Source of the DNA: a virus
Length of the DNA: 20,924 nt
IMG/VR virus record: IMGVR_UViG_3300025073_000182
Location: 1-20,924 of that record
Reading direction: 5' to 3' (one strand)
Part shown: piece by piece, positions 7,432 through 15,296 of the stretch
How positions within the stretch are numbered: position 1 is the stretch's first letter
Layout: the number at the start of each line of letters is the position of its first letter
Notes under the pieces: generated by a model
What the model was told of the DNA's origin: nothing
Databases searched by the model: none
What the model saw: only the letters and a program-made list of their open reading frames with translations
Program-made: the position numbers and the translations under genes

Positions 7432-8040
7432 CTATAAGACATTATTCAAACGAACCTTGACCGTAGCTTCTCCAGCAGTTCCAGCAGTTGCCAAGACTCC
7501 AATCCAGCGCATCTTGCTTCTATTGACGACAAAAGTACGATGATCGTCTGCGGTTGCAACAACAAATCCTGTATCTCCATCAATACTTGCTTCATCCTCT
7601 GTATCAACAACGTCGACAAAATCATATTGATTAGAGGTAGACTGAGCGAGTGCTGGATCTGGACATGTTTCTTGATCGGAACACCAAAACTTGAGTGTAA
7701 AGGCAGCATCACCACCTCCGTCGGTATCAACAGAGATGGACACATGGTTTGCGTCGTCTGCAAAGATTCCAACAGAAGACATTTTGGCCCATGTTCCAGT
7801 ACCAGCTCCAATACCATTTCCTGTTGAATCATCAAGAGAAAATTCGTTTGCGGAAACTCGTGTTACTTTCCACGTTCCATTAGCAGCAGTGTTTACCGCG
7901 TGACTAATAATAGTCACATAGTCTCCAGTAGCAAGACCATGAGAGGCATCTGTAACAACAATCGGAGAAGCATTTGTTGAGCTATCAATTGCTCGTACTG
8001 GGGCAGCACTCATTAAAGTATATTGAACGGATGAGTTCAT
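7432..8040 (-). CDS. Virion protein with N-terminal FCCH-like beta module
   Basis: In the 202-aa product, residues 27-70 show 'IVVTDASHGLATGDYVTI', then 'NTAANGTWKVT' and 'ANEFSLD', the 'HGL.TGD.V.I...NG.W.VT' module (FCCH-like) common in tail and fibre proteins. The rest is beta-rich: 'AFTLKFWCSDQETCPDP', then 'RTFVVNRSKMRWIGVLATAG' near the end. It follows the 543-aa beta-helix gene after a 63-nt gap that holds a 24-bp perfect palindrome. The same module is found in the partial gene at the left edge. The role is probably structural. Confidence 0.65.
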   Translation of the reverse strand: MNSSVQYTLMSAAPVRAIDSSTNASPIVVTDASHGLATGDYVTIISHAVNTAANGTWKVTRVSANEFSLDDSTGNGIGAGTGTWAKMSSVGIFADDANHVSISVDTDGGGDAAFTLKFWCSDQETCPDPALAQSTSNQYDFVDVVDTEDEASIDGDTGFVVATADDHRTFVVNRSKMRWIGVLATAGTAGEATVKVRLNNVL

Positions 8041-8065
8041 AGAGATGTGTTTAGAAAGTATTACG

Positions 8066-8089
8066 AGGGAGTCGTGGCCACGACTCCCT
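8066..8089. repeat. 24-bp perfect palindrome between virion genes
   Basis: The half-site AGGGAGTCGTGG is followed directly by its exact reverse complement CCACGACTCCCT. As RNA it gives about a 10-bp stem with a GGCC loop. There is no T-tract on either side, so it is not a typical intrinsic terminator. It lies in the 63-nt gap between the 543-aa and 202-aa virion genes and could be an mRNA processing or stability hairpin, or a protein-binding site. Confidence 0.8.
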
Positions 8090-8103
8090 GAAATAGCATC
8101 TAG

Positions 8104-9735
8104 TTAAGCAGCAGCAGTTACAGTCGAACCTGATGTAAGAGGGATGTAAGTCAAACGCCATGTCACGTTACCCGTATCAGCAGCGTCGAGAACTTGAGCA
8201 ATTGTAAGAGCAGCCTGAGCATCTCCGACAATAGCGACATCCAGCTGTTGAGCACCTGTGATGTTAGGAATTGAACCGATAACAGGAACTGCACCTGTAC
8301 CATTCAAGATGTTTGTGCTGATAGAGGTGAGTGCGTACATCGTTCCAACAGCATCAGTGTCAATCGTGGTAGCTGCACACAAGTCAACAGAGTTTGTCAC
8401 GTCACGAAGTTTCAAGGTAGCAGCACCACCGATCACCGTTGTGACTTCACCAGTAAGACTTGTAATGAGCACGCGACCAGTGACAGTAAAGAGGTTGTCT
8501 GTGCCAGCGCCATCAGCCAGGTCACTCACTTTCGTGACACCGAATCCAAGTCGAGGATTGTAGCCAGCAAGAGGATCCATGAGGGCTTCAAGACGTTCCA
8601 AGATAGTTCCATCTACGTTTGCTACTACACTTGTGGTAGCCGCTACGTTGTCGGCATCATCAAGTCCGATGTAGTTGCTTGCAACGTCATCTCGCAAAGT
8701 AGCGATAATTGTTTCCAAGCGTTCCAACACAGAACCATCACGGTTATCAGCAACAGTAGACGAATCAAATCCGTTATCAGCATCGTTTGCACCAAGGACG
8801 TTTGAAGCACTATCAACTTCTGGGAAAATAGGAGAGTCAGACACTTGATCGGTTGTATCAGCCCATCGTACGTTATGTGTGCGAAGACCACCGTTATCAA
8901 GAGCCGTAGCTTTTGTGTCGGTTCCCAAACGACAGTTGACGATCTCACCAGTACAAGACGTACCGTTGATCGAGATAGCTGCGACGTTGGTAAGCAAGTT
9001 CACGATACGTGAATCACGAATGGCGAGATCAAGACAAGCGTTTCCGCCTGCTGGAATGTAGATTCCACCAAGATCCCAGTCACCGTAGATATCGACGTTC
9101 TCAATACGCACACCAACCATATCTTTTGCAATATGGATAGCAGCGTCACCGTTACCAGCCGTAGGACAGTAGAACTGGCAGTTCTTAATCTTCAAGCGGT
9201 TAGAGTCTGCATCAACAGTATCAGCAGCGACAAAGAACAAAGGAGTTGCAGTACCTTCTCGGAAAGCAAGATTTTCGAGTGTAAGGTCAGTTCCCTTTAC
9301 ATCGAACATGTGATTCAAAGAAGCTTCATTACATTTAAAGACCATGTTATCCCACTTCACGTTTGCAGCAGATACAACGATACTTGGTGTCGCATCAGAG
9401 CCATCAAACGTAAGGATTGGGCGATCTTCGCCCTGACCAAGACCAATAATCGCAACACCTGCAACATCACAAGTAATAGCACCAGCAGTTGCAACTGTTT
9501 CTGCATGGCCAGGCATAACAAAGATTTTGTCACCAGCATTAGCTGTACAAGCTCCAATAGCTGCGTCAATTGTCGAGAAGAAGCGAACAACTCCATCTGC
9601 ATCGTTGTCAAACAACTCAGCGAGCATTGTTCGATTTGCTGTGCCAGAATCACCGACAGCGAATACTTTTCCAGAACCAGAGAAAGGCAACTGACCAATA
9701 ATCTGGCCGTAACCTGAATTTTTATTCCAAACCAT
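8104..9735 (-). CDS. Beta-helix virion protein with internal repeat, next to the capsid gene
   Basis: The 543-aa product has a right-handed beta-helix-like middle (residues ~45-290; 'DKIFVMPGHAETV', 'IVVSAANVKWDNMVFKCNEA', 'LKIKNCQFYC', 'IRDSRIVNLL'). A linker follows with a 26-residue repeat: residues 318-343 and 360-385 share DADN followed by a conserved [NV]xDG[ST][VI]LERLE core. The C-terminal ~130 residues ('TGRVLITSLTGEVTTVIGG') look like a jelly-roll virion domain. The gene directly follows the capsid gene after 77 nt, so it may be a capsid-associated fibre or an abundant virion protein. The beta-helix call is from repetitive pattern, not from catalytic residues. Confidence 0.7.
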   Translation of the reverse strand: MVWNKNSGYGQIIGQLPFSGSGKVFAVGDSGTANRTMLAELFDNDADGVVRFFSTIDAAIGACTANAGDKIFVMPGHAETVATAGAITCDVAGVAIIGLGQGEDRPILTFDGSDATPSIVVSAANVKWDNMVFKCNEASLNHMFDVKGTDLTLENLAFREGTATPLFFVAADTVDADSNRLKIKNCQFYCPTAGNGDAAIHIAKDMVGVRIENVDIYGDWDLGGIYIPAGGNACLDLAIRDSRIVNLLTNVAAISINGTSCTGEIVNCRLGTDTKATALDNGGLRTHNVRWADTTDQVSDSPIFPEVDSASNVLGANDADNGFDSSTVADNRDGSVLERLETIIATLRDDVASNYIGLDDADNVAATTSVVANVDGTILERLEALMDPLAGYNPRLGFGVTKVSDLADGAGTDNLFTVTGRVLITSLTGEVTTVIGGAATLKLRDVTNSVDLCAATTIDTDAVGTMYALTSISTNILNGTGAVPVIGSIPNITGAQQLDVAIVGDAQAALTIAQVLDAADTGNVTWRLTYIPLTSGSTVTAAA

Positions 9736-9812
9736 AGAGAGAATTTAGATGAAAGCCACCACCAACCGATGTCACCTCTTAATGAGGGATTTATCCTTCC
9801 ATCAATTTAGAT

Positions 9813-10820
9813 TTAAGCAGTTCCGTCACCAAGAGAAATCTTGAACCAGTTAGCACCAACAATGGCGATACCGTATCCACCACGAGCACCGTAGTTCCAG
9901 TCATCAGTAGAAAATTCTTCACCATTAGTACCGAGAGCAGGCGTCTTCAAACGTGGCTCTTCCCAAATACCGAGGTAGAAGGATGAAAGGGCACTAGAAG
10001 CAAGACCCCAGTAATAACGCTTGGTTGTGTCTGGTGTACCAGCGGCGACCGTTGCCACAAGTGGCAAGACAGCGTGTCGGTACTTAGACATGTAGACGTT
10101 CTTTACAGCAGAGTTAGAACCAGTAACGTCGGCAGTAGACTGCAAGTATTCCTTAGCTGTATTCACGGTATTTGGATCATCAGTCGTCCAGAGAATGTCA
10201 AAGGAAGCAGACATCTTTTCACCGAACTGGTTGAGAGTTTCCTCAACAACCAATCGTTCCATACCTTCAAGAGCGCCTTTAGAAAGACGTGGGTTGTTGG
10301 CAAGAATGTTTCGGTATGTCGTAGAAGTACCGCGAAGAGTGTGAACAGAAGAAGCAAGAGCCAAGGTGTCACCAACTGACACGTCAACTGTATTTCCATC
10401 CATGTCTGTAAAAGAAGTGGATGTTGCAAATGTGATGTGGTGAGAAAGATCAAGCTCCAAACGATTACCAACCTGATTTCCTAGACTGGTCAATTTTTGA
10501 ATCACCTCTGGATATTTGTTCTGTGTTCGCATTTCGTAACTGATACCAATATCGAGCGCTACACGCTTTTGATACATGGTCTTTGTGTAACCCTGCTGAG
10601 TACGAGCACGGGCAGCCTGGTCACTTTCACCTTTAAACTTTGCGTATTCTTCGGAATCAATCTCAGAAAATTCACGGGTATTACCAGTGTTCTGAGGAAT
10701 TGGATATTCCTTAACAATACCTGACTTACGCATGTGCTTTGGGACGCTTTCAAGACCTTTGCCCCAAATTACCTTTGCCAACTTTGTGAAGTCGGACTGA
10801 CTGATTGTATTTAATTCCAT
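9813..10820 (-). CDS. Major capsid protein (probable HK97 fold)
   Basis: The 335-aa product follows a decoration-type gene and comes after portal and scaffold genes, the standard place for the capsid protein. It has a polar N-terminus with alternating helix and extended segments ('YTKTMYQKRVALDIGISYEM' at about 77-96, resembling the E-loop strand region), a long central helix ('LSKGALEGMERLVVEETLNQ') and a C-terminus ending 'GARGGYGIAIVGANWFKISL'. No protease is fused or seen nearby, and a separate scaffold-like gene exists. The call rests on position, length and general pattern; a structure prediction would settle it. Confidence 0.75.
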   Translation of the reverse strand: MELNTISQSDFTKLAKVIWGKGLESVPKHMRKSGIVKEYPIPQNTGNTREFSEIDSEEYAKFKGESDQAARARTQQGYTKTMYQKRVALDIGISYEMRTQNKYPEVIQKLTSLGNQVGNRLELDLSHHITFATSTSFTDMDGNTVDVSVGDTLALASSVHTLRGTSTTYRNILANNPRLSKGALEGMERLVVEETLNQFGEKMSASFDILWTTDDPNTVNTAKEYLQSTADVTGSNSAVKNVYMSKYRHAVLPLVATVAAGTPDTTKRYYWGLASSALSSFYLGIWEEPRLKTPALGTNGEEFSTDDWNYGARGGYGIAIVGANWFKISLGDGTA

Positions 10821-10841
10821 ATAAAATCTGAGTAATTAAGA

Positions 10842-11282
10842 CTATGATTTGACTTTTCCGTCAGCACCCATGTTCAAGATGAAGTCACCTTTTGCTGCCG
10901 TCCGATACTTAACACACTGTGCAATATCAAGTGAAGAAGCAGATTGATCAATACCAGTTCCATCGTCAGCAGTCGTAAGATCGAAATAAAGACCAACAGA
11001 CGATGCAGCGAGAGTTCCTACGGTAACATCAGCTGTCCAAACTACGTTCTTTTCTACTGGGACTTCGATAGGAATCAAACGAGCTGTAGCATAATCAGAG
11101 TCAGCTGTCGTGATTGCTTTACGAATAACACCCATGATTGAAAATGAATCTACGGTATTTGTAGCAGGAACCAACGTACCAGAAGAAAATGCCATCAAAG
11201 AACCATTAGCTACAGCACCAGCGGAAGCAGCAACAGGGAGCCACATCACTTTAGTCTTTCCAGACTGTCGAATAAAAGCCAT
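10842..11282 (-). CDS. Capsid decoration-like protein
   Basis: The 146-aa product begins 'MAFIRQSGKTKVMWLPVAAS', then 'AGAVANGSLMAFSSGTLVPA', a pattern like small beta-rich decoration proteins (DUF2190-type) that coat capsids. It contains 'IMGVIRKAITTADSDYATAR' and 'IPIEVPVEKNVVW', and ends in a short polar tail. It sits 21 nt upstream of the capsid gene, the common order for decoration/capsid pairs. The 234-nt leader before it holds a terminator-like hairpin, a possible pseudoknot and repeated hairpins, so it may be the first gene of a separately regulated capsid transcript. Confidence 0.7.
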   Translation of the reverse strand: MAFIRQSGKTKVMWLPVAASAGAVANGSLMAFSSGTLVPATNTVDSFSIMGVIRKAITTADSDYATARLIPIEVPVEKNVVWTADVTVGTLAASSVGLYFDLTTADDGTGIDQSASSLDIAQCVKYRTAAKGDFILNMGADGKVKS

Positions 11283-11318
11283 AAAATTAATTTGAGAAGT
11301 AATGATTTATCGAGTCCT

Positions 11319-11371
11319 GTATTGGGTACAAATAATCAAAAAACACGAAGATTTGCCCAATACTCGTGTTT
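11319..11371 (-). ncRNA. Possible pseudoknot leader element before the capsid genes
   Basis: On the minus-strand transcript, AAACACGA (11371-11364) pairs with TCGTGTTT (11348-11341), and GTATTGGG (11363-11356) pairs with CCCAATAC (11326-11319). The four arms interleave with no base between the first two, which is H-type pseudoknot topology. Both stems are perfect 8-bp. The element lies in the 5' leader of the decoration and capsid genes. It could control termination, mRNA stability or translation; it could also be two alternative hairpins. No known RNA family is recognised. Confidence 0.5.
11338..11371 (-). terminator. Intrinsic terminator-like hairpin upstream of decoration gene
   Basis: On the minus strand, AAACACGA, a 15-nt loop and TCGTGTTT are followed by more T (six in all, 11343-11338). 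The 8-bp stem plus U6 fits a weak rho-independent terminator. It would separate the portal-to-127-aa genes from the capsid genes or reduce readthrough. It shares its bases with the interleaved stem described for the same region, so the two structures may compete. Confidence 0.5.
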
Positions 11372-11438
11372 GTTGACGCAGGTTCAATCTGCGAAGAGTA
11401 AGTTTTGATTCGTTTTTTGACGCGGGTGTTGTCCCTCG
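11368..11438 (-). repeat. Duplicated hairpin plus GTTTnTTGACGC repeat
   Basis: GTTTGTTGACGCAGG (11368-11382) and GTTTTTTGACGCGGG (11412-11426) are 13/15 identical and 44 bp apart. Each overlaps the base of a hairpin: CGCAG/CTGCG with a 7-nt loop (11377-11393), and a mismatched stem with GGG/CCC (11421-11438). On the transcript strand, each unit is a hairpin followed by CGTCAA(A/C)AAAC. They lie just upstream of the terminator-like hairpin in the capsid leader and may bind a regulator. Confidence 0.55.
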
Positions 11439-11456
11439 CTAAATTGTTCTAGTGAA

Positions 11457-11484
11457 TGCCATTTGTAAGAGGAATCAAATGGCA
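11457..11484. repeat. 9-bp hairpin downstream of the 127-aa gene
   Basis: TGCCATTTG (11457-11465) and CAAATGGCA (11476-11484) are perfect inverted repeats around a 10-nt loop. There is no U-run on the minus strand after the stem, so it is not a classic terminator. It lies 32 nt beyond the stop of the 127-aa gene and may protect the 3' end of that mRNA or mark a processing site. Confidence 0.6.
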
Positions 11485-11516
11485 CTCGAAGAAAAATTTA
11501 CTACGCTACAATGTTA

Positions 11517-11900
11517 TCACACTTCATTTTCAGCTTCAACACTTACAGCATTATCCACAAGAAGCTTGAGCGAAATATCACTCCCGCCACTACAACCAAA
11601 CGTCTTACGGATCAACTCTTCGCGCAAGTTGTGAGCCAGGGTTGCCATCGCAATTCCAATGCTATCAGCAAAGTAAAAGTTCAAATCATACTGGGAAAGT
11701 TCAGAAATAAACTTTCGTGCAAAGAAATCACGTACGTTATCTGTCATGTTTCCAACTCCCCTTTCTTCTGTAACAAGCAACTTGTACAGTTCCTCATTGA
11801 TAAGTTTTTCAGAACCATCCTCTAGTACAAGGTTAACAAAACCCTCTTTTGAGAATACAGGCTTAACTTCTTTAACTTCTAAATCTCCAATAAAAGGCAT
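11517..11900 (-). CDS. Hypothetical protein, head region (127 aa)
   Basis: The product begins 'MPFIGDLEVKEVKPVFSKEG', with a beta-type N-terminus ('FVNLVLEDGSEKLINEELYK') and a helical C-terminal half ('DFFARKFISELSQYDLNFYF', then 'IGIAMATLAHNLREELIRK'). No family is recognised. It lies 8 nt after the 151-aa gene and is the last gene before the capsid leader region. Its stop is TGA, followed at once by an in-frame TAA. A head-completion, scaffold-partner or regulatory role is possible; none can be assigned. Confidence 0.65.
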   Translation of the reverse strand: MPFIGDLEVKEVKPVFSKEGFVNLVLEDGSEKLINEELYKLLVTEERGVGNMTDNVRDFFARKFISELSQYDLNFYFADSIGIAMATLAHNLREELIRKTFGCSGGSDISLKLLVDNAVSVEAENEV

Positions 11901-11908
11901 AATTCGTG

Positions 11909-12364
11909 TTAGTTAAGGAACTTTGAGTTAATGTTGAGGACACTGCCATCTTCTAATTGCAGCTCAAGAAAAAGTTCAGAACCTTTTCGAGTTTCCGAAA
12001 TCACGTCAGCTTTTACATGCGTGTAACGACGCGCAAAAACCGCATACGCAATTTCAGTTGACGTATTGTCTTCAAACGTCACTGTTGTGGACTGATCCTC
12101 ATACCAAGCACCATTGACATTTTTTTCGACGATATTCTTATTCATATCACTCCATGAAGTGATAACTTTGCCATCGAGACAACGAACCCTTACTACTTTA
12201 CCTACTTTTTCACGATGTTGATCATCAAAATGAGCTAATTGCGCCTTATCAGCAGCAGCCTCGACACGTTGAAGACGCGAAAGAATTTGGTCGAGTGAAG
12301 ATTTAGTAATTGTTACGGTTTCCTCAGCTGGAGCTGAAGCTTTGGTTTCTAATTCTTTAGACAT
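11909..12364 (-). CDS. Hypothetical protein, head region (151 aa)
   Basis: Residues 20-45 are a short coiled coil ('KSSLDQILSRLQRVEAAADK'). The rest is beta-rich with a repeated 'DG' turn pattern: 'VRVRCLDGKVITSWSDMNKN', 'GAWYEDQSTTVTFEDNTSTE', and near the end 'FLELQLEDGSVLNINSKFLN'. I recall similar small phage proteins of unknown function encoded between scaffold and capsid genes, but cannot name a family. It is 14 nt downstream of the scaffold-like gene. A virion or capsid-assembly role is inferred from position only. Confidence 0.65.
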   Translation of the reverse strand: MSKELETKASAPAEETVTITKSSLDQILSRLQRVEAAADKAQLAHFDDQHREKVGKVVRVRCLDGKVITSWSDMNKNIVEKNVNGAWYEDQSTTVTFEDNTSTEIAYAVFARRYTHVKADVISETRKGSELFLELQLEDGSVLNINSKFLN

Positions 12365-12378
12365 AGATAGATGTAAGG

Positions 12379-12948
12379 TTATGTTGCGTACTTCTCAAGA
12401 TCTTCTTTTGAAATTCCCATCTTGTTTGCCATATCCAAAACATCTTCACTTACAGCTTTAGATGCTGGAATCGAGATGCCGCTTCCATTTTGACCCATGG
12501 CAGCAGTGAGAGGGTTACGAGAACGACCACCTGTCGAAAGGAGAATTGACTCACGAACGAGTGATTCAATCTCCGCACGAGAGCGAGCTGTCTTAGACTC
12601 TGGGAGACGTGAAAAATGATGTTCTGCCTTCTTTTTTAGTTCATCATCATCACCAATAAGTTGACCAAAAATGTCATCTTTAATGCCGGTGACAAAATTA
12701 TTCTCAAGATCCTTCACTTTCTGATCAATTTCTTCTTCTTTCTTTTTAAGACCTAGTTCGGTAGCAGATAACTTAGAGCGCTCTTCCTCTGTCATCTGTT
12801 CCAGTTTACGAAAATTAAACTCCTTATTCTCCAACTTAGAGAGCTTCACTTTTGTTTCTTCGAGCTGAGCAGAAAGAGCCAAAGCTTCTTCTGGAGCCAA
12901 TAATCCCTCAACAAGGTTTCCATCAGCGTCGTACGCTTCAATAGGCAT
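12379..12948 (-). CDS. Scaffold-like protein
   Basis: The 189-aa product is highly charged, with coiled coil at about residues 22-85 ('QLEETKVKLSKLENKEFNFR' and 'ATELGLKKKEEEIDQKVKDL'). A helical C-terminal part ends 'DVLDMANKMGISKEDLEKYA'. These traits (small, coiled, charged, with a C-terminal helix) are typical of phage capsid scaffolds, which hold capsid subunits during shell assembly. Position after the portal and before the capsid genes supports it. No protease motif is seen. Confidence 0.65.
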   Translation of the reverse strand: MPIEAYDADGNLVEGLLAPEEALALSAQLEETKVKLSKLENKEFNFRKLEQMTEEERSKLSATELGLKKKEEEIDQKVKDLENNFVTGIKDDIFGQLIGDDDELKKKAEHHFSRLPESKTARSRAEIESLVRESILLSTGGRSRNPLTAAMGQNGSGISIPASKAVSEDVLDMANKMGISKEDLEKYAT

Positions 12949-12971
12949 AAAATGACATAAAATAAACTGAA

Positions 12972-13328
12972 TTAAATGACTTCCTGACGATCAAATGTCT
13001 CTTGTGGCTTAACACTATCAAGATAAAGAAGATGAAAGTTGCGAATCGTTTCAAACATAGCCGCTAGACCAAAGAGATACCCTCGACCCTCAACTAAATC
13101 TTCAAAAGATCCGGATTTAGAAAAAGAGGCGATAAGTTCTTTGGTATAAATTTCATCACCAATTCTCTGGAGAGCAGGATTATTAAAGAGCAACGAACAA
13201 TTAGCAAGAAGTTCCTTTTTCTCCGTCTCATTTAGGTTTTCAAACAATTCTTCCTTGGAGAAAGAAAAGAATTGATTTACTCTATCCATTTTTTCTTGGA
13301 CTGTCGGTGTTTTTGCTTTTCGAGGCAT
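12972..13328 (-). CDS. Hypothetical protein between portal and scaffold (118 aa)
   Basis: The mostly helical product has 'EKMDRVNQFFSFSKEELFEN' and 'LFNNPALQRIGDEIYTKELI', no TM segment and no motif I recognise. The start ATG 13328 lies 7 nt after the portal stop (TAACTAATCTATG). Small helical proteins at this place are often head-assembly accessories. No function is assigned. Confidence 0.65.
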   Translation of the reverse strand: MPRKAKTPTVQEKMDRVNQFFSFSKEELFENLNETEKKELLANCSLLFNNPALQRIGDEIYTKELIASFSKSGSFEDLVEGRGYLFGLAAMFETIRNFHLLYLDSVKPQETFDRQEVI

Positions 13329-13335
13329 AGATTAG

Positions 13336-15279
13336 TTATTGATTCATTGCGCTCGTACCAATACCTCTATTTAACTGGGCGCCTAAACCACCTTGGTCAC
13401 CACCTTGCATAGCTGCTTCCGTTGGAAGAGCCGGCATGTTCTTATTAAAGAACTTGTCAGGATTCTGTTTAGAGTGAACAGCGTAACGATCCATAAGATA
13501 AGGGAAGTTGAGAGACTGTGGACCAAATAACGTGATCGCATCCTGAATATCTTGCTTAAACATCACTCGCTGTAGATCTGAAGAATCCTTTTCGGTTGGA
13601 TTAATTGTGATATACCAGAAATATTTCATTTTCGCGATATCTGGATGGATATATGTCTTGCGAATAGGCATCCGCATCTGTTTAGACAACTGATCTTCCT
13701 CCTCCATGATCTGTTCTGGTGAAAAGTTTGGCGCATCAGGAGAAAATTGAATGATTTTCTTACCCTTTTGCGTATTTTCCATCGCTGTTTCCACAGAAAA
13801 CTGTTGGTATACGTCCTGCATCTCTCCAGTAATGTCACTAATCTTGGTATCTTGCTTCTTCGTGTAATTGGCAAGGATGTTATAGATACGCAACCAAGCA
13901 AGTTGTTTCTCAAAGGCAATAACGCCATAAATTGCGAGACCAAGTTTCATCATCTGCTGCTTTTTCAGCTCTAAAATCTCCGTGGCAGTCTGACGACCTG
14001 CTTCAGAGTCCCCCATGAAAGCCGGTGATACTGACTTTTGGTCAACAAGGTTCTTAATAAACTGATATGCCGCAAATTCTGACTGTGAAACCCCTTGAAC
14101 ATCTCCAATTGGCTGAAGCTTTGAAGGATCAACCTGGTTCGTAATCTCACCAGCATTAAAAATCTTTCGTGACAGCACACGACCCGTGTTGTTAGCCATT
14201 GGAGGCATGAACGACTTGCGGGTTTTGAGAATAATCAATTTAAGAAATTCGTCCAAGACTTCCTGATCAACTTTTGTCTTTGACGGAATACTCTTAGAAA
14301 GAGCAAAAAACTGCGAGATAGGATAGACGTCGCCTTTAGCAATTGGCAATTCACCAGAAGGCGAAATGGCCGATAGTGGAAAGCCACATGGCAACATCAT
14401 CACGCCATTCAACATGATCATGAACTCGTTGCTGAACGGTTTATAAACCTTGAGAATTTCAACAAAACCTTCCTTTTGTTGCTCTAACGTCCACGAACGA
14501 TAAGAAGAATCTTCAGTCTCTACGGTACGAACAACATGCTTTGGAACAAAAGCAAAACGCTCCCAACCTTTGTAAATTGCTTCTGCTTGAGCGTAAGGAA
14601 CAACGTCAATCGTTGCAACTAAAGCCTGCTTCTTAATCTCAAACTCGTGCATGTTGCCCAAGATCACCTTGTCACCACGAATCAAGCGCGTCTGACAACC
14701 AACAAAACCTGGTGCATCCTTTTCCGTCCACTTGATATTCTTAATTTTCACACCACTCGACCAATCGACATCTTTCAACTTCTTTTCGATCTTCGTTTCT
14801 TCAATCCACAATTCCTCCACAAAAACCGTCCCTTGATCGAGAAGCTCTTTATAAAGAAGTGGGCGGCGAGCATCGTAGTCCTCCAGCTCACGCGACTTCT
14901 TAATGAGATCCTCCATGTTTGCACCAAGCTCATCAATCTCTAAATTCTCCTCATCAAACGCCAAAATATCTGCTTCAAGATTATAGTTAAGCAGAGCTGA
15001 AAGGAGAGTCGAAGATTTTTCTTCTGTAGTGCCAGTAACAATGCGCGTGTCTTCAGAGTTCTTCTTTGGGGGAATATAAGAATTTGCGGCGCGAAGGTTG
15101 GAGTCATAATACTCCTGACCATTCATGTCATTCAGTTCGCGGTGTGCAGAGTTCCATTGCAACCGAGCTTCCGTCAGTTCCTTAATAAGGAGCGAACGGT
15201 ACGCGGTCTCTTCCTCGGAATAATCAGGAATCGTAGCAGATTCGAGGACGGCGACTGCTTCGCTCTTTTTATAAGCCAT
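13336..15279 (-). CDS. Portal protein
   Basis: The 647-aa product is directly downstream of TerL, where the portal is encoded. It is large and mixed alpha/beta, with the 'GDSEAGRQTATEILELKKQQ' stretch (residues 423-442), a TATE-type motif seen in podovirus-like portals. The helix after it ('MMKLGLAIYGVIAFEKQLAW') fits the portal stem or crown region. The Gly/Gln-rich C-terminus ('AAMQGGDQGGLGAQLNRGIG') is also common in portals. The portal is the 12-mer vertex through which DNA is packaged and ejected; it works with TerL. Length fits the larger portal families. Confidence 0.85.
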   Translation of the reverse strand: MAYKKSEAVAVLESATIPDYSEEETAYRSLLIKELTEARLQWNSAHRELNDMNGQEYYDSNLRAANSYIPPKKNSEDTRIVTGTTEEKSSTLLSALLNYNLEADILAFDEENLEIDELGANMEDLIKKSRELEDYDARRPLLYKELLDQGTVFVEELWIEETKIEKKLKDVDWSSGVKIKNIKWTEKDAPGFVGCQTRLIRGDKVILGNMHEFEIKKQALVATIDVVPYAQAEAIYKGWERFAFVPKHVVRTVETEDSSYRSWTLEQQKEGFVEILKVYKPFSNEFMIMLNGVMMLPCGFPLSAISPSGELPIAKGDVYPISQFFALSKSIPSKTKVDQEVLDEFLKLIILKTRKSFMPPMANNTGRVLSRKIFNAGEITNQVDPSKLQPIGDVQGVSQSEFAAYQFIKNLVDQKSVSPAFMGDSEAGRQTATEILELKKQQMMKLGLAIYGVIAFEKQLAWLRIYNILANYTKKQDTKISDITGEMQDVYQQFSVETAMENTQKGKKIIQFSPDAPNFSPEQIMEEEDQLSKQMRMPIRKTYIHPDIAKMKYFWYITINPTEKDSSDLQRVMFKQDIQDAITLFGPQSLNFPYLMDRYAVHSKQNPDKFFNKNMPALPTEAAMQGGDQGGLGAQLNRGIGTSAMNQ

Positions 15280-15296
15280 AAAAAATATTATAGGAA

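Noticed and set aside
11377-11393. T-arm-like hairpin (CGCAG-GTTCAAT-CTGCG) suggesting a tRNA
   Set aside because: No matching acceptor or anticodon arms lie at the required positions; the 61st-position C pattern is also broken. It is one of two repeated hairpins.
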